Assembly: GCA_022865865.1 (NCBI GenBank)
Contig: JALHTN010000686.1
Location: forward strand, 1-7,023
Origin: Anaerolineales bacterium
GTDB lineage: Bacteria; Chloroflexota; Anaerolineae; Anaerolineales; UBA4823
Length of the DNA stretch: 7,023 nucleotides
Reading direction: 5' to 3'
Under the pieces are notes generated by a model. That model was not told the DNA's origin, ran no database searches, and saw only the letters and a list, made by a program, of their open reading frames with translations. This document shows positions 1 through 5,277 of the stretch, in pieces; position 1 is the stretch's first letter, and every line of letters starts with the position of its first letter. The translations under genes were made by a program, and so were the position numbers.

Positions 1-371
1 GGGCTGCCCGTGATTTCGATTAACCTCTCCCTGCCGATCAGATCTGTAATTTCTTTGACTTGCGGTAAACTCCGCTGGTCAGGCCAGATAACTGCTGGGT
101 TAAGGATGTGATTGGCGTGGTCCAATAACACAGCACCATGCATCTGTCCGCTGATACCGATCCCGTCCAGGCTTGGATGTCCGGTCATGGCCTGGCGAAC
201 AGCCATCACTGCAGCCTGCCACCAGTCATGCGGGTCTTGTTCAACCCGGCCTGGTTTTGGAGTCAGCAGGGGATAATCAGCACTGCCGCGGCTCAAAATC
301 CTGCCGTTCTCATCAGCAACCAAAACCTTAACACTCGATGTACCTAGATCGATCCCCAGTAAATTAGCCAT
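1..371 (-). CDS. xylB: Xylulokinase, N-terminal part (cut by window edge)
   Basis: Reading the minus strand from an ATG at 371 gives 123 codons with no stop before the window edge. The protein begins MANLLGIDLGTSSVKVLV, the phosphate-1 ATP-binding motif of FGGY sugar kinases (residues 6-18). It then shows EQDP (44-47) followed by WW (50-51), SGQMHGAVLLD (74-84) and AVIWPDQRS (93-101). SGQMHG and the IW-D-R segment closely match Escherichia coli XylB, where the MHG residues contact the sugar, so xylulokinase is favoured over glycerol, ribulo- or rhamnulokinase. The enzyme phosphorylates D-xylulose to xylulose 5-phosphate in the cytoplasm, feeding the pentose phosphate pathway. About three quarters of the usual ~490-residue protein, including the catalytic Asp of the C-terminal half, lies outside the window. 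No good ribosome binding site precedes the start, but the N-terminus fits the family and no alternative start exists just upstream in frame. The gene is divergent from rarA. Confidence 0.93.
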   Translation of the reverse strand, partial: MANLLGIDLGTSSVKVLVADENGRILSRGSADYPLLTPKPGRVEQDPHDWWQAAVMAVRQAMTGHPSLDGIGISGQMHGAVLLDHANHILNPAVIWPDQRSLPQVKEITDLIGRERLIEITGS

Positions 372-404
372 TGATCGAATTATTGAAATTTATCATCCTG
401 AAAA

Positions 405-426
405 ATTGTAGAGCGTGGTTCTCTAC
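405..426 (-). promoter_or_regulatory. Candidate xylB promoter -10 with overlapping inverted repeat
   Basis: On the minus strand, TACAAT (complement of 405-410) is a near-consensus -10 box about 34 bases ahead of the xylB start. It overlaps a perfect 6-bp inverted repeat, GTAGAG (408-413) and CTCTAC (421-426), separated by 7 bases. An inverted repeat across a -10 box is a usual place for a repressor to bind, which would suit a sugar-inducible kinase gene. No convincing -35 box was found, and the repeat is short enough to occur by chance. Confidence 0.3.
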
Positions 427-488
427 TCCATTTTACGCTAAAGGATTGCAAAATCCACTATAACTATTAAATATTGGACAAGCACCGT

Positions 489-494
489 TATAAT
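489..494 (+). promoter_or_regulatory. Candidate rarA -10 box (TATAAT), possible leaderless start
   Basis: TATAAT matches the -10 consensus exactly and ends seven bases before the rarA ATG at 502. Transcription normally starts 6-8 bases after the box, that is at 500-502, so the message would have little or no 5' leader. This agrees with the lack of any purine-rich ribosome binding site before 502. The -35 region is weak (TTAAAT at 467-472 with a 16-base spacer). The stretch 443-500 is A/T-rich and also holds a small dyad, GGATT (443-447) and AATCC (452-456). Confidence 0.4.
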
Positions 495-501
495 TAGAAC
501 G

Positions 502-1923
502 ATGAAAGACCTATTTGACCACTCACTCGAGAAAAGGATGCAGACTGAGGCTCCTCTTGCTGCTCGTATGCGTCCACGCACCTTGGATGAATTTGTGGGT
601 CAGGAGGAGATCATCGGTTCGGGTCGCTTACTGCACCGTGCGATAGAATCTGATCGCCTGTTTTCCTCCATCATCCTATGGGGACCACCCGGGACCGGCA
701 AAACCACCTTGGCACAGATTATTGCTAACCGGACTGAATCGCACTTTGATACGCTTTCTGCAGTCCTGGCGGGTAAGCCTCAGCTGCGGGTAATCCTCAA
801 TAATGCGCTTGAACGAAGGAAACTTTACGGAAAGCGAACCACCTTGTTCGTTGACGAGGTGCATCGTTGGAATAAAGCCCAGCAAGATGCCCTCCTGCCC
901 CATGTCGAGAACGGGACTGTGATCCTGATCGGTGCCACCACCGAAAACCCTTATTTCGAGGTGATCGGCGCTCTAGTCTCACGTTCCCGCATCTTCCAAT
1001 TACGTCCCCTGAAAGAAGCGCATGTGCGTTTAATCTTAGAGGGAGCGCTCCTGGATGTAGAGCGTGGTTATGGAAAATTGGATATAACCATTGAGGCAGA
1101 TGCGCTAGAACACTTAATCCGGGTTGCGGGCGGTGATGCCCGCAACGCGCTTAATGCACTGGAACTGGCAGTCGAGAGCACTCCTCCAGACCAGGATGGC
1201 AAGATAGGCATTAACCTGGAGATCGCCCAGGAATCAATTCAACGACGAGCAGTGTTATACGACAAGGATGGTGATGCCCATTATGATACAATCTCCGCCT
1301 TTATTAAATCCGTGCGCGGCTCGGACCCCGATGCTGCCCTGTACTGGCTGGCGAAAATGCTCTATGCGGGAGAAGACCCACGCTTCATCCTGCGCCGGTT
1401 GATTATATTAGCTGGTGAAGATATCGGTTTGGGTGATCCCATGGGCCTGGTAGTAACCAGCGCGGCTGCCCAGGCATTCGACTATATTGGTTTGCCGGAG
1501 GGTATTTACCCCATTGTGGAGGCAACCCTTTTTCTGGCTACGGCACCGAAATCCAACAGCGCAGGAGCTTATTTTAAAGCCTTCCAGCTGATCGAGGACG
1601 AAGGCAAAACCGAGGTCCCCAAACACCTGCAGGATGCCAATCGGGATGGCAAAGCCTTAGGGCACGGTCAGGATTACCAGTACCCGCATGAAGATCCTGA
1701 ACACTTCTTACCCCAGCAGTACCTCCCAAGTGGTGTTTTAGGCACCTATTTCTACCAGCCCAGTGAACAGGGTCACGAGCGAGAAATTAAACAACGCCTG
1801 AGCCGCTGGCGCAAAGCCCAACGCCTCGCTTTGGGAATCGAAACCACAAAGGAAATTCCAAATCTCACTCAGGATACAATCCAGGAGATCAAGCACAAAC
1901 ATAAACCCTCCAGCGGTACCTGA
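502..1923 (+). CDS. rarA: Replication-associated recombination protein A (RarA/MgsA AAA+ ATPase)
   Basis: A 473-residue cytoplasmic AAA+ ATPase of the RarA/MgsA/WRNIP1 family, related to clamp loaders and RuvB, which acts at stalled replication forks. The N-terminal [18 protein letters not shown] (17-34) is the family signature. Walker A is GPPGTGKT (61-68), Walker B is LFVDEVH (115-121), sensor 1 is GATTEN (144-149), the arginine-finger segment is SRSR (160-163) and sensor 2 is GGDARNALN (210-218). The C-terminal tetramerisation region carries [13 protein letters not shown] (270-282) and APKSN (348-352). Length is slightly above the usual ~430-450 because of a polar, probably disordered C-terminal tail from about residue 445. 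ATG 502 is chosen because residues 1-20 resemble RarA N-termini; ATG 538 is in frame but would leave only ten residues before the conserved block. All catalytic motifs look intact. The phosphatase gene follows 51 bases later and may be co-transcribed, but no functional link is evident. Confidence 0.96.
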   Translation: MKDLFDHSLEKRMQTEAPLAARMRPRTLDEFVGQEEIIGSGRLLHRAIESDRLFSSIILWGPPGTGKTTLAQIIANRTESHFDTLSAVLAGKPQLRVILNNALERRKLYGKRTTLFVDEVHRWNKAQQDALLPHVENGTVILIGATTENPYFEVIGALVSRSRIFQLRPLKEAHVRLILEGALLDVERGYGKLDITIEADALEHLIRVAGGDARNALNALELAVESTPPDQDGKIGINLEIAQESIQRRAVLYDKDGDAHYDTISAFIKSVRGSDPDAALYWLAKMLYAGEDPRFILRRLIILAGEDIGLGDPMGLVVTSAAAQAFDYIGLPEGIYPIVEATLFLATAPKSNSAGAYFKAFQLIEDEGKTEVPKHLQDANRDGKALGHGQDYQYPHEDPEHFLPQQYLPSGVLGTYFYQPSEQGHEREIKQRLSRWRKAQRLALGIETTKEIPNLTQDTIQEIKHKHKPSSGT

Positions 1924-1960
1924 GGTAGCATGATAAAAACTCAACTACACATTCAGAAAT

Positions 1961-1966
1961 AGGAAA
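1961..1966 (+). promoter_or_regulatory. Ribosome binding site of the histidine phosphatase gene
   Basis: AGGAAA lies eight bases before ATG 1975 and supports that start. Confidence 0.6.
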
Positions 1967-1974
1967 CAGAAAAT

Positions 1975-2592
1975 ATGCCCCTTATCTTACTCGTGCGCCA
2001 CGGTGAAAACAATTATGTCAAAGAGCGTCGTCTTCCTGGTAGAAAACCTGGTATTCATTTAAACAAGCAAGGGCGCAAACAAGCAAAGCAAGTCGCCAAA
2101 TTTCTAAAAAAAGCCCCCATAAAAGCGATTTACAGCAGCCCATTAGATAGGACCATGGAGACTGCCAAACCTATAGCAAAAGCACACAACTTGAAGGTTA
2201 TTCCACGCCAGGGGTTGCTTGAGACCGATGTTGGAGAATGGCAGGGTAAGAAGATCAAAAAACTCCAGCAATTGGATACCTGGCGCAAGGTTCAGCTCAA
2301 CCCTTCCCGATTTCGTTTTCCTGGTGGTGAACGCATCGTGGATTGCCAGCATCGCTTCGTGCAGGAGATCGAACACCTGGTTGAGGTACACGAGCCGCAG
2401 GATTTGCTTGTATGTGTATCCCATTCTGATCCGATCAAACTGGTTGTGGCTTATTATCTCGGCCTGCCGCTTGATATGTATCAGCGACTTAGTGTGTTAC
2501 CAGCCTCGATTACAGCCCTTTTCATTGGGGAATTTGGCAGCCAATTACTGGCCATGAATTATGATCTTTCTCTTAAGTTTGCCAAACATTGA
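1975..2592 (+). CDS. Histidine phosphatase family protein, MSMEG_4193 type (probable phosphomutase/phosphatase)
   Basis: A 205-residue cytoplasmic enzyme of the phosphoglycerate mutase-like histidine phosphatase superfamily. LVRHGEN (6-12) holds the catalytic His9 and Arg8. SSPLDRT (54-60) supplies the second Arg (59), LLETDVGEWQG (81-91) the probable acid catalyst Glu83, and VSHSDPIK (148-155) the second His (150). Beyond these general motifs it has features of the MSMEG_4193 subgroup (TIGR03848): LPGRKPGIHL near residue 20, the W..VQ.NPS...FPGGE block (103-119) and HSDPIK..VA..LG. That subgroup belongs to a conserved three-gene set with DUF3090 and an SCO1664-type kinase-like protein, both directly downstream here. 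The substrate is unknown; from memory, the Mycobacterium tuberculosis relative Rv2135c has reported acid phosphatase activity. The gene looks more A-rich than its neighbours near its 5' end, giving a Lys-rich, basic N-terminal half, but nothing is broken. It should not be called glycolytic phosphoglycerate mutase. Confidence 0.92.
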   Translation: MPLILLVRHGENNYVKERRLPGRKPGIHLNKQGRKQAKQVAKFLKKAPIKAIYSSPLDRTMETAKPIAKAHNLKVIPRQGLLETDVGEWQGKKIKKLQQLDTWRKVQLNPSRFRFPGGERIVDCQHRFVQEIEHLVEVHEPQDLLVCVSHSDPIKLVVAYYLGLPLDMYQRLSVLPASITALFIGEFGSQLLAMNYDLSLKFAKH

Positions 2593-2595
2593 CTC

Positions 2596-2604
2596 TGGTA
2601 TACT
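2596..2604 (+). promoter_or_regulatory. Candidate extended -10 promoter ahead of DUF3090
   Basis: TGGTATACT is an extended -10 element (TG, one base, TATACT) just after the phosphatase stop and about 30 bases before the DUF3090 start. No -35 box matches well, which extended -10 promoters tolerate. It could give the downstream genes expression independent of rarA. Confidence 0.3.
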
Positions 2605-2624
2605 AACCAAACTCGATATTATTT

Positions 2625-2628
2625 GGAG
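2625..2628 (+). promoter_or_regulatory. Ribosome binding site of the DUF3090 gene
   Basis: GGAG lies five bases before ATG 2634. The spacing is slightly short but acceptable, and it supports this start. Confidence 0.5.
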
Positions 2629-2633
2629 CTATC

Positions 2634-3161
2634 ATGCCGCCTGATGAGCTAGATCTTCAGCCAGTCACTCATATTTTGGTCGATACCATCGGACCACCCG
2701 GGAAGCGCGTTTTTTATCTGCAGGGTTGGCAGGATGATCGTACGGTGACCTTGATCATTGAAAAATTCCAAATCCAATCGCTGGCGATCGGATTGGAACA
2801 ATTTTTAATTGAAATCGAGGAAAAAAATCCTGATCTGCCCCCATCTTCTGGAGATTTCACGGAAGAGAAAATGCATATTCTCCCCCCCGTCGATCCACTT
2901 TTCCGGGTTGGAGAGCTTGGATTAGGATATGATGCAGACAGTGACCTGCTGATCCTGGTTGCCACGGAGTTAACCAGCGAAGAAGAAGACTCTGAAGAGG
3001 CAAGGGTTGTGCGCTTCTGGTGTACTCGATCACAATTACGAGCGATGAGTAATTGGGGAATTGAGATCGCCTCGCAAGGACGCCCTCTCTGCCCCCAATG
3101 TCGTGAACCCATGGATCCTGAAGGGCATTTTTGTCCGAAAAAAAATGGTCACAGCCATTGA
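2634..3161 (+). CDS. DUF3090 family protein (second member of the conserved trio)
   Basis: A 175-residue soluble protein matching DUF3090 (TIGR03847), whose function is unknown. Recognisable family blocks are GPPGKRVFYLQG (20-31), IIEKFQIQSLAIGLEQFL (41-58), a Pro-rich linker, FRVGELGLGYD (90-100), and a C-terminal segment GRPLCPQCREPMDPEGHFCP (149-168) followed by KKNGH. The C-terminus offers C153-x2-C156-x8-H165-x-C167, a plausible zinc site, with His173 and His175 nearby; metal binding is inference. A very acidic stretch, SEEEDSEEA (115-123), sits where a loop would be expected. No signal peptide or membrane segment is seen. It lies 41 bases after the phosphatase gene and 76 before the kinase-like gene, in the order phosphatase, DUF3090, kinase. 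Two homopolymer runs, seven C at 2882-2888 and eight A at 3138-3145, are in frame here but would truncate or shift the metal-site tail if miscounted. Confidence 0.93.
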   Translation: MPPDELDLQPVTHILVDTIGPPGKRVFYLQGWQDDRTVTLIIEKFQIQSLAIGLEQFLIEIEEKNPDLPPSSGDFTEEKMHILPPVDPLFRVGELGLGYDADSDLLILVATELTSEEEDSEEARVVRFWCTRSQLRAMSNWGIEIASQGRPLCPQCREPMDPEGHFCPKKNGHSH

Positions 3162-3193
3162 TAATTGGTCGATCCTTTGTTCAGTTTCGGTAA

Positions 3194-3203
3194 TGGTATA
3201 GAT
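3194..3203 (+). promoter_or_regulatory. Candidate extended -10 promoter ahead of the kinase-like gene
   Basis: TGGTATAGAT shares TGGTATA with the element ahead of DUF3090 at 2596. It resembles an extended -10 box, though TATAGA is a poor match to TATAAT and no well-spaced -35 box exists (TTGTTC at 3177-3182 is only 14 bases away). Start sites near 3210 would place the hairpin at 3228-3248 in the 5' leader. Confidence 0.22.
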
Positions 3204-3227
3204 CAGCGAGGTAGAAAAAAAGAATCA

Positions 3228-3248
3228 CGCTGGATCGATGATCCAGCG
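3228..3248 (+). promoter_or_regulatory. Perfect 9-bp hairpin overlapping the first possible start codon of the kinase-like gene
   Basis: CGCTGGATC (3228-3236) and GATCCAGCG (3240-3248) are exact reverse complements separated by three bases (GAT). The ATG at 3238-3240 falls in the loop and first stem pair. In RNA this would be a stable hairpin able to hide that start codon. It is followed by TCTTAGTTT, a poor U-tract, so it could also be a weak terminator after DUF3090. On the opposite strand it is followed, after six bases, by seven T (complement of 3215-3221). Confidence 0.55.
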
Positions 3249-3990
3249 TCTTAGTTTAAATCCCATGTCCAGTAATGATCCTTCTCTACTCAATAAACTC
3301 AAAAACGGGGAGCTTAGCATCACAGGCGAATTCCTATGGGGATCCAACTATACCTTCGCAGTGGAGATCAACTATGAAAACCAGGTTCTCCGGGGTGTAT
3401 ACAAACCCACGCGCGGTGAACGCCCATTATGGGATTTTCCACGTGCTACTCTTGCCCACCGTGAAGTAGCCGCCTACCTGGTTAGCGAAGCATTGGGTTG
3501 GGCATTTGTTCCTCCCACGATATACCGTCAAGATGGTCCCATCGGACCAGGCTCTCTGCAGCTGCATGTGGACCATGATCCTGAATATAATTATTTTTCT
3601 TTTAGCAAGGCCGACCTTCAGCGCTTACGCCCCGTAGCAATATTCGACTATTTAATCAATAATGCTGATCGCAAAGGAAGTCATGTCCTCTTTGATCAAG
3701 ATGGTCAAATGTGGTTGATTGACCATGGCATCTCTTTTCACCAGGAGCAAAAATTACGCACAGTGATATGGGATTTCGCCGGTGAACCGATCTCAGAGCA
3801 ATTATGTTCAGACTTGGTTAAGTTCGAAGGTCAGCTGCTTGAAGGCTCAGAATTGCGTGATCTGTTGGAGCAGTACCTGATCCCTCAGGAGATCACTGCC
3901 TTGGCTAAGCGCAGCAGGTATCTGATCACATCCAAACAGTTTCCTGATCCACATCCCAACCGGCGCCCTTATCCCTGGCCGCCAATCTAG
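3238..3990 (+). CDS. SCO1664 family protein, PI3/PI4-kinase-like (third member of the trio)
   Basis: A 250-residue soluble protein of the SCO1664 family (TIGR03843), which has distant similarity to phosphatidylinositol 3-/4-kinases. GVYKPTRGERPLWDFP (53-68) carries the likely ATP-binding Lys56, REVAAYLVSEALGW (75-88) forms the following helix, DYLINNADRKGSHVLF (137-152) is the catalytic loop with Asp144, and WLIDHGISFH (159-168) holds the metal-binding Asp162. This layout recalls type II PI 4-kinases (K-P, then TDR, then IDNG). The C-terminal PHPNRRPYPWPPI is a family hallmark. The substrate is unknown: lipid, small molecule or protein are all possible. The start is uncertain. ATG 3238 lies inside a strong hairpin and lacks a good ribosome binding site; ATG 3265 (protein beginning MSSNDPSLL) is equally consistent with family N-termini but also lacks one. 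No other ATG, GTG or TTG occurs between the in-frame stop at 3199 and 3238. Together with the phosphatase and DUF3090 genes it forms the conserved trio. Confidence 0.9.
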   Translation: MIQRLSLNPMSSNDPSLLNKLKNGELSITGEFLWGSNYTFAVEINYENQVLRGVYKPTRGERPLWDFPRATLAHREVAAYLVSEALGWAFVPPTIYRQDGPIGPGSLQLHVDHDPEYNYFSFSKADLQRLRPVAIFDYLINNADRKGSHVLFDQDGQMWLIDHGISFHQEQKLRTVIWDFAGEPISEQLCSDLVKFEGQLLEGSELRDLLEQYLIPQEITALAKRSRYLITSKQFPDPHPNRRPYPWPPI

Positions 3991-4033
3991 TGCCAGATCG
4001 AGATTGAACATCAACTACCTACCCCAAATTAAA

Positions 4034-4060
4034 TTGATCCTGATTCTGAAATCATATTAA
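4034..4060 (+). promoter_or_regulatory. Weak candidate promoter for homoserine dehydrogenase
   Basis: TTGATC (4034-4039) and TATTAA (4055-4060) resemble -35 and -10 boxes but with a short 15-base spacer. Between them is a small dyad, TGATT (4041-4045) and AATCA (4050-4054). The 99-base gap after the kinase-like gene holds no clear terminator, so read-through from upstream is possible. Confidence 0.22.
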
Positions 4061-4077
4061 GAACCTTATCGCTTATT

Positions 4078-4085
4078 GGAGAGAG
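4078..4085 (+). promoter_or_regulatory. Ribosome binding site of the homoserine dehydrogenase gene
   Basis: GGAGAGAG begins 12 bases before ATG 4090, with GGAG eight bases from the start codon. It is a good match that fixes the start. Confidence 0.7.
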
Positions 4086-4089
4086 ATAA

Positions 4090-5115
4090 ATGCCCCACTA
4101 CAAACTCGCCTTGCTGGGATTTGGGAATGTCGGTCAGTCGCTGGCAATCCTGTTGAAGAAAAAACAAGACGAATTAAAATCAAAGTATGACTTAACCTAT
4201 AGCATCACAGGGATCGCAACTGGACGACATGGCGCCGCGCTCAATCCTGAAGGTCTGGATATTGATCTTGCGTTAAACCTGCTAATGAGTGGCAATTCCC
4301 TGGATCAATTATCATCTCAAAAACCGCCCTCAGATGGGATTGACTTCATTAATCAGTGTGAGGCGGATGTGTTATTTGAAAATACACCCGTGAATTATGA
4401 AAACGGTCAACCCGCTGTGGATCACTTGGCGCAGGCTCTAAAGCGTGGTATGCATGCTATCACCGCTAACAAAGGACCTGTGGTACATGCATACCGGCAG
4501 CTCACAGAGCTGGCAGCTGCAAAGGACCGCAAGTTTTATTTCGAATCAACTGTCATGGATGGCGCACCCATTTTTTCGCTGTTCCGGACAAGCTTACCTG
4601 GAGCTGAGCTGCAGGCCTTCAAGGGCATCCTGAATTCGACCACCAATCTGATCTTGGATCGTATGGAAGCCGGAGAAAAATTCGAACAAGCCGTAGCCTA
4701 TGCGCAAAAGATCGGCATTGCTGAAACCGATCCAAGCGGCGACGTTGATGGCTGGGACGCTGCTGTTAAAGTTTCCGCCTTGGTAACAGTCTTGATGGGT
4801 ATACCGCTAAAACCGGTAGAAGTCGAAAGAACCGGTATTCGCAGCATCCAATCCCAAGACATTCAGCGAGCAAGAGACCAGGGTTTGCGCTGGAAGCTGG
4901 TGTGCACCGCAGTACGCGAGAACGATCAGGTTAGCGCTTCTGTTGCACCCCAAATGGTGCCACCAGACTCTCCCCTTTACCAGGTAGATGGTACCTCCAG
5001 CATCGTGCAGTTCGAGACCGATGTGTTGGGGTCGCTCTCGGTGATTGAACGCGATCCTGGGCCACATACCACCGCCTACGGTCTGCTGGCTGATTTCCTC
5101 AACGCAGTGATGTAG
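4090..5115 (+). CDS. hom: Homoserine dehydrogenase, short form without ACT domain
   Basis: A 341-residue cytoplasmic oxidoreductase that reduces aspartate 4-semialdehyde to homoserine with NAD(P)H, the branch step toward threonine and methionine. The N-terminal Rossmann fold has LLGFGNVGQSL (8-18). TANKGPVV (125-132) includes the conserved Lys128, FESTVMDGAPIF (151-162) is the substrate region, GILNSTTN (179-186) is the family signature, and AETDPSGDVDGWDAAVK (211-227) gives the acidic substrate-binding residues and the presumed catalytic Lys227. At 341 residues it stops after the catalytic domain, so it lacks the C-terminal ACT domain seen in ~430-residue bacterial enzymes and has no aspartokinase fusion. 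Threonine feedback through an ACT domain is therefore not expected. It has its own strong ribosome binding site and no threonine or methionine pathway genes beside it. Lys/Glu-rich residues 23-34 probably form a surface helix. Assignment is firm; in vivo cofactor preference is not visible. Confidence 0.93.
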   Translation: MPHYKLALLGFGNVGQSLAILLKKKQDELKSKYDLTYSITGIATGRHGAALNPEGLDIDLALNLLMSGNSLDQLSSQKPPSDGIDFINQCEADVLFENTPVNYENGQPAVDHLAQALKRGMHAITANKGPVVHAYRQLTELAAAKDRKFYFESTVMDGAPIFSLFRTSLPGAELQAFKGILNSTTNLILDRMEAGEKFEQAVAYAQKIGIAETDPSGDVDGWDAAVKVSALVTVLMGIPLKPVEVERTGIRSIQSQDIQRARDQGLRWKLVCTAVRENDQVSASVAPQMVPPDSPLYQVDGTSSIVQFETDVLGSLSVIERDPGPHTTAYGLLADFLNAVM

Positions 5116-5130
5116 TTTCTCTCCGCACAC

Positions 5131-5144
5131 AACCTATTTAGGTT
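5131..5144 (+). terminator. Weak hairpin after homoserine dehydrogenase, possible terminator
   Basis: AACCT (5131-5135) and AGGTT (5140-5144) can form a five-pair stem with a four-base loop, 15 bases after the stop codon. The sequence after it (TTAGGGTTTGC) has only short T runs, so terminator function is doubtful. Confidence 0.2.
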
Positions 5145-5154
5145 TAGGGTTTGC

Positions 5155-5184
5155 TTCCATGAATATTTCCTGTGAATCATGGAA
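5155..5184 (+). repeat. Perfect 8-bp inverted repeat with alternative pairings
   Basis: TTCCATGA (5155-5162) and TCATGGAA (5177-5184) are exact reverse complements around a 14-base loop. Two competing pairings use the same bases: ATATTTCC (5163-5170) with GGAAAATAT (5181-5189, one bulged A), and GGAAA (5181-5185) with TTTCC (5193-5197). It may be a protein-binding site or a switching leader; neither is shown by the sequence. Confidence 0.35.
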
Positions 5185-5192
5185 AATATTGC

Positions 5193-5236
5193 TTTCCGGG
5201 AGAAAATAATGTATCGTAATTACCGGGAGTTATAAT
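5193..5236 (+). promoter_or_regulatory. Candidate promoter/operator region of the CoA-transferase operon
   Basis: TATAAT at 5231-5236 matches the -10 consensus and would start transcription near 5243, about 35 bases before the first CoA-transferase gene. The region carries an imperfect direct repeat, TTTCCGGGAG-AAA-ATAAT (5193-5210) and TTACCGGGAG-TT-ATAAT (5220-5236), 27 bases apart by the shared CCGGGAG. A perfect 8-bp palindrome GTAATTAC (5216-5223) lies between the CCGGGAG copies and ends inside the second. No strong -35 box is present, which suits a regulated or activator-dependent promoter; that is inference. Confidence 0.4.
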
Positions 5237-5264
5237 CAAGGCATCCCCCAGGACTTGAAATAAG

Positions 5265-5269
5265 AGGAG
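5265..5269 (+). promoter_or_regulatory. Ribosome binding site of the CoA-transferase subunit A gene
   Basis: AGGAG lies eight bases before ATG 5278, an optimal arrangement. It favours this start over the in-frame ATG at 5383 (Met36), which lies next to the conserved block. Confidence 0.75.
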
Positions 5270-5277
5270 ATAACAGG

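Noticed and set aside
138..347. Plus-strand 69-codon open frame
   Set aside because: It is antisense to the clear xylulokinase gene and its protein resembles no family known to me.
2219..2557. Plus-strand 112-codon open frame inside the phosphatase gene
   Set aside because: It is the +1-shifted shadow of a gene whose own frame carries all catalytic motifs, and its protein has no recognisable features.
1975..2592. Calling the histidine phosphatase a glycolytic phosphoglycerate mutase (gpmA)
   Set aside because: It is shorter than typical ~230-250 residue GpmA, has MSMEG_4193-type blocks, and sits in the trio context instead of a glycolytic one.
2714..3112. Minus-strand 132-codon open frame opposite DUF3090
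   Set aside because: The Ser/Arg-rich composition is typical of an antisense shadow, and the plus-strand frame matches a known family.
2882..3145. Possible frameshift at the C7 run (2882-2888) or A8 run (3138-3145) in DUF3090
   Set aside because: The reading frame continues through both runs with conserved family residues on each side, so no error or programmed shift is needed.
4807..5130. Minus-strand 107-codon open frame opposite homoserine dehydrogenase
   Set aside because: It lies almost wholly within a well-supported gene on the other strand and shows no motif or ribosome binding site of note.
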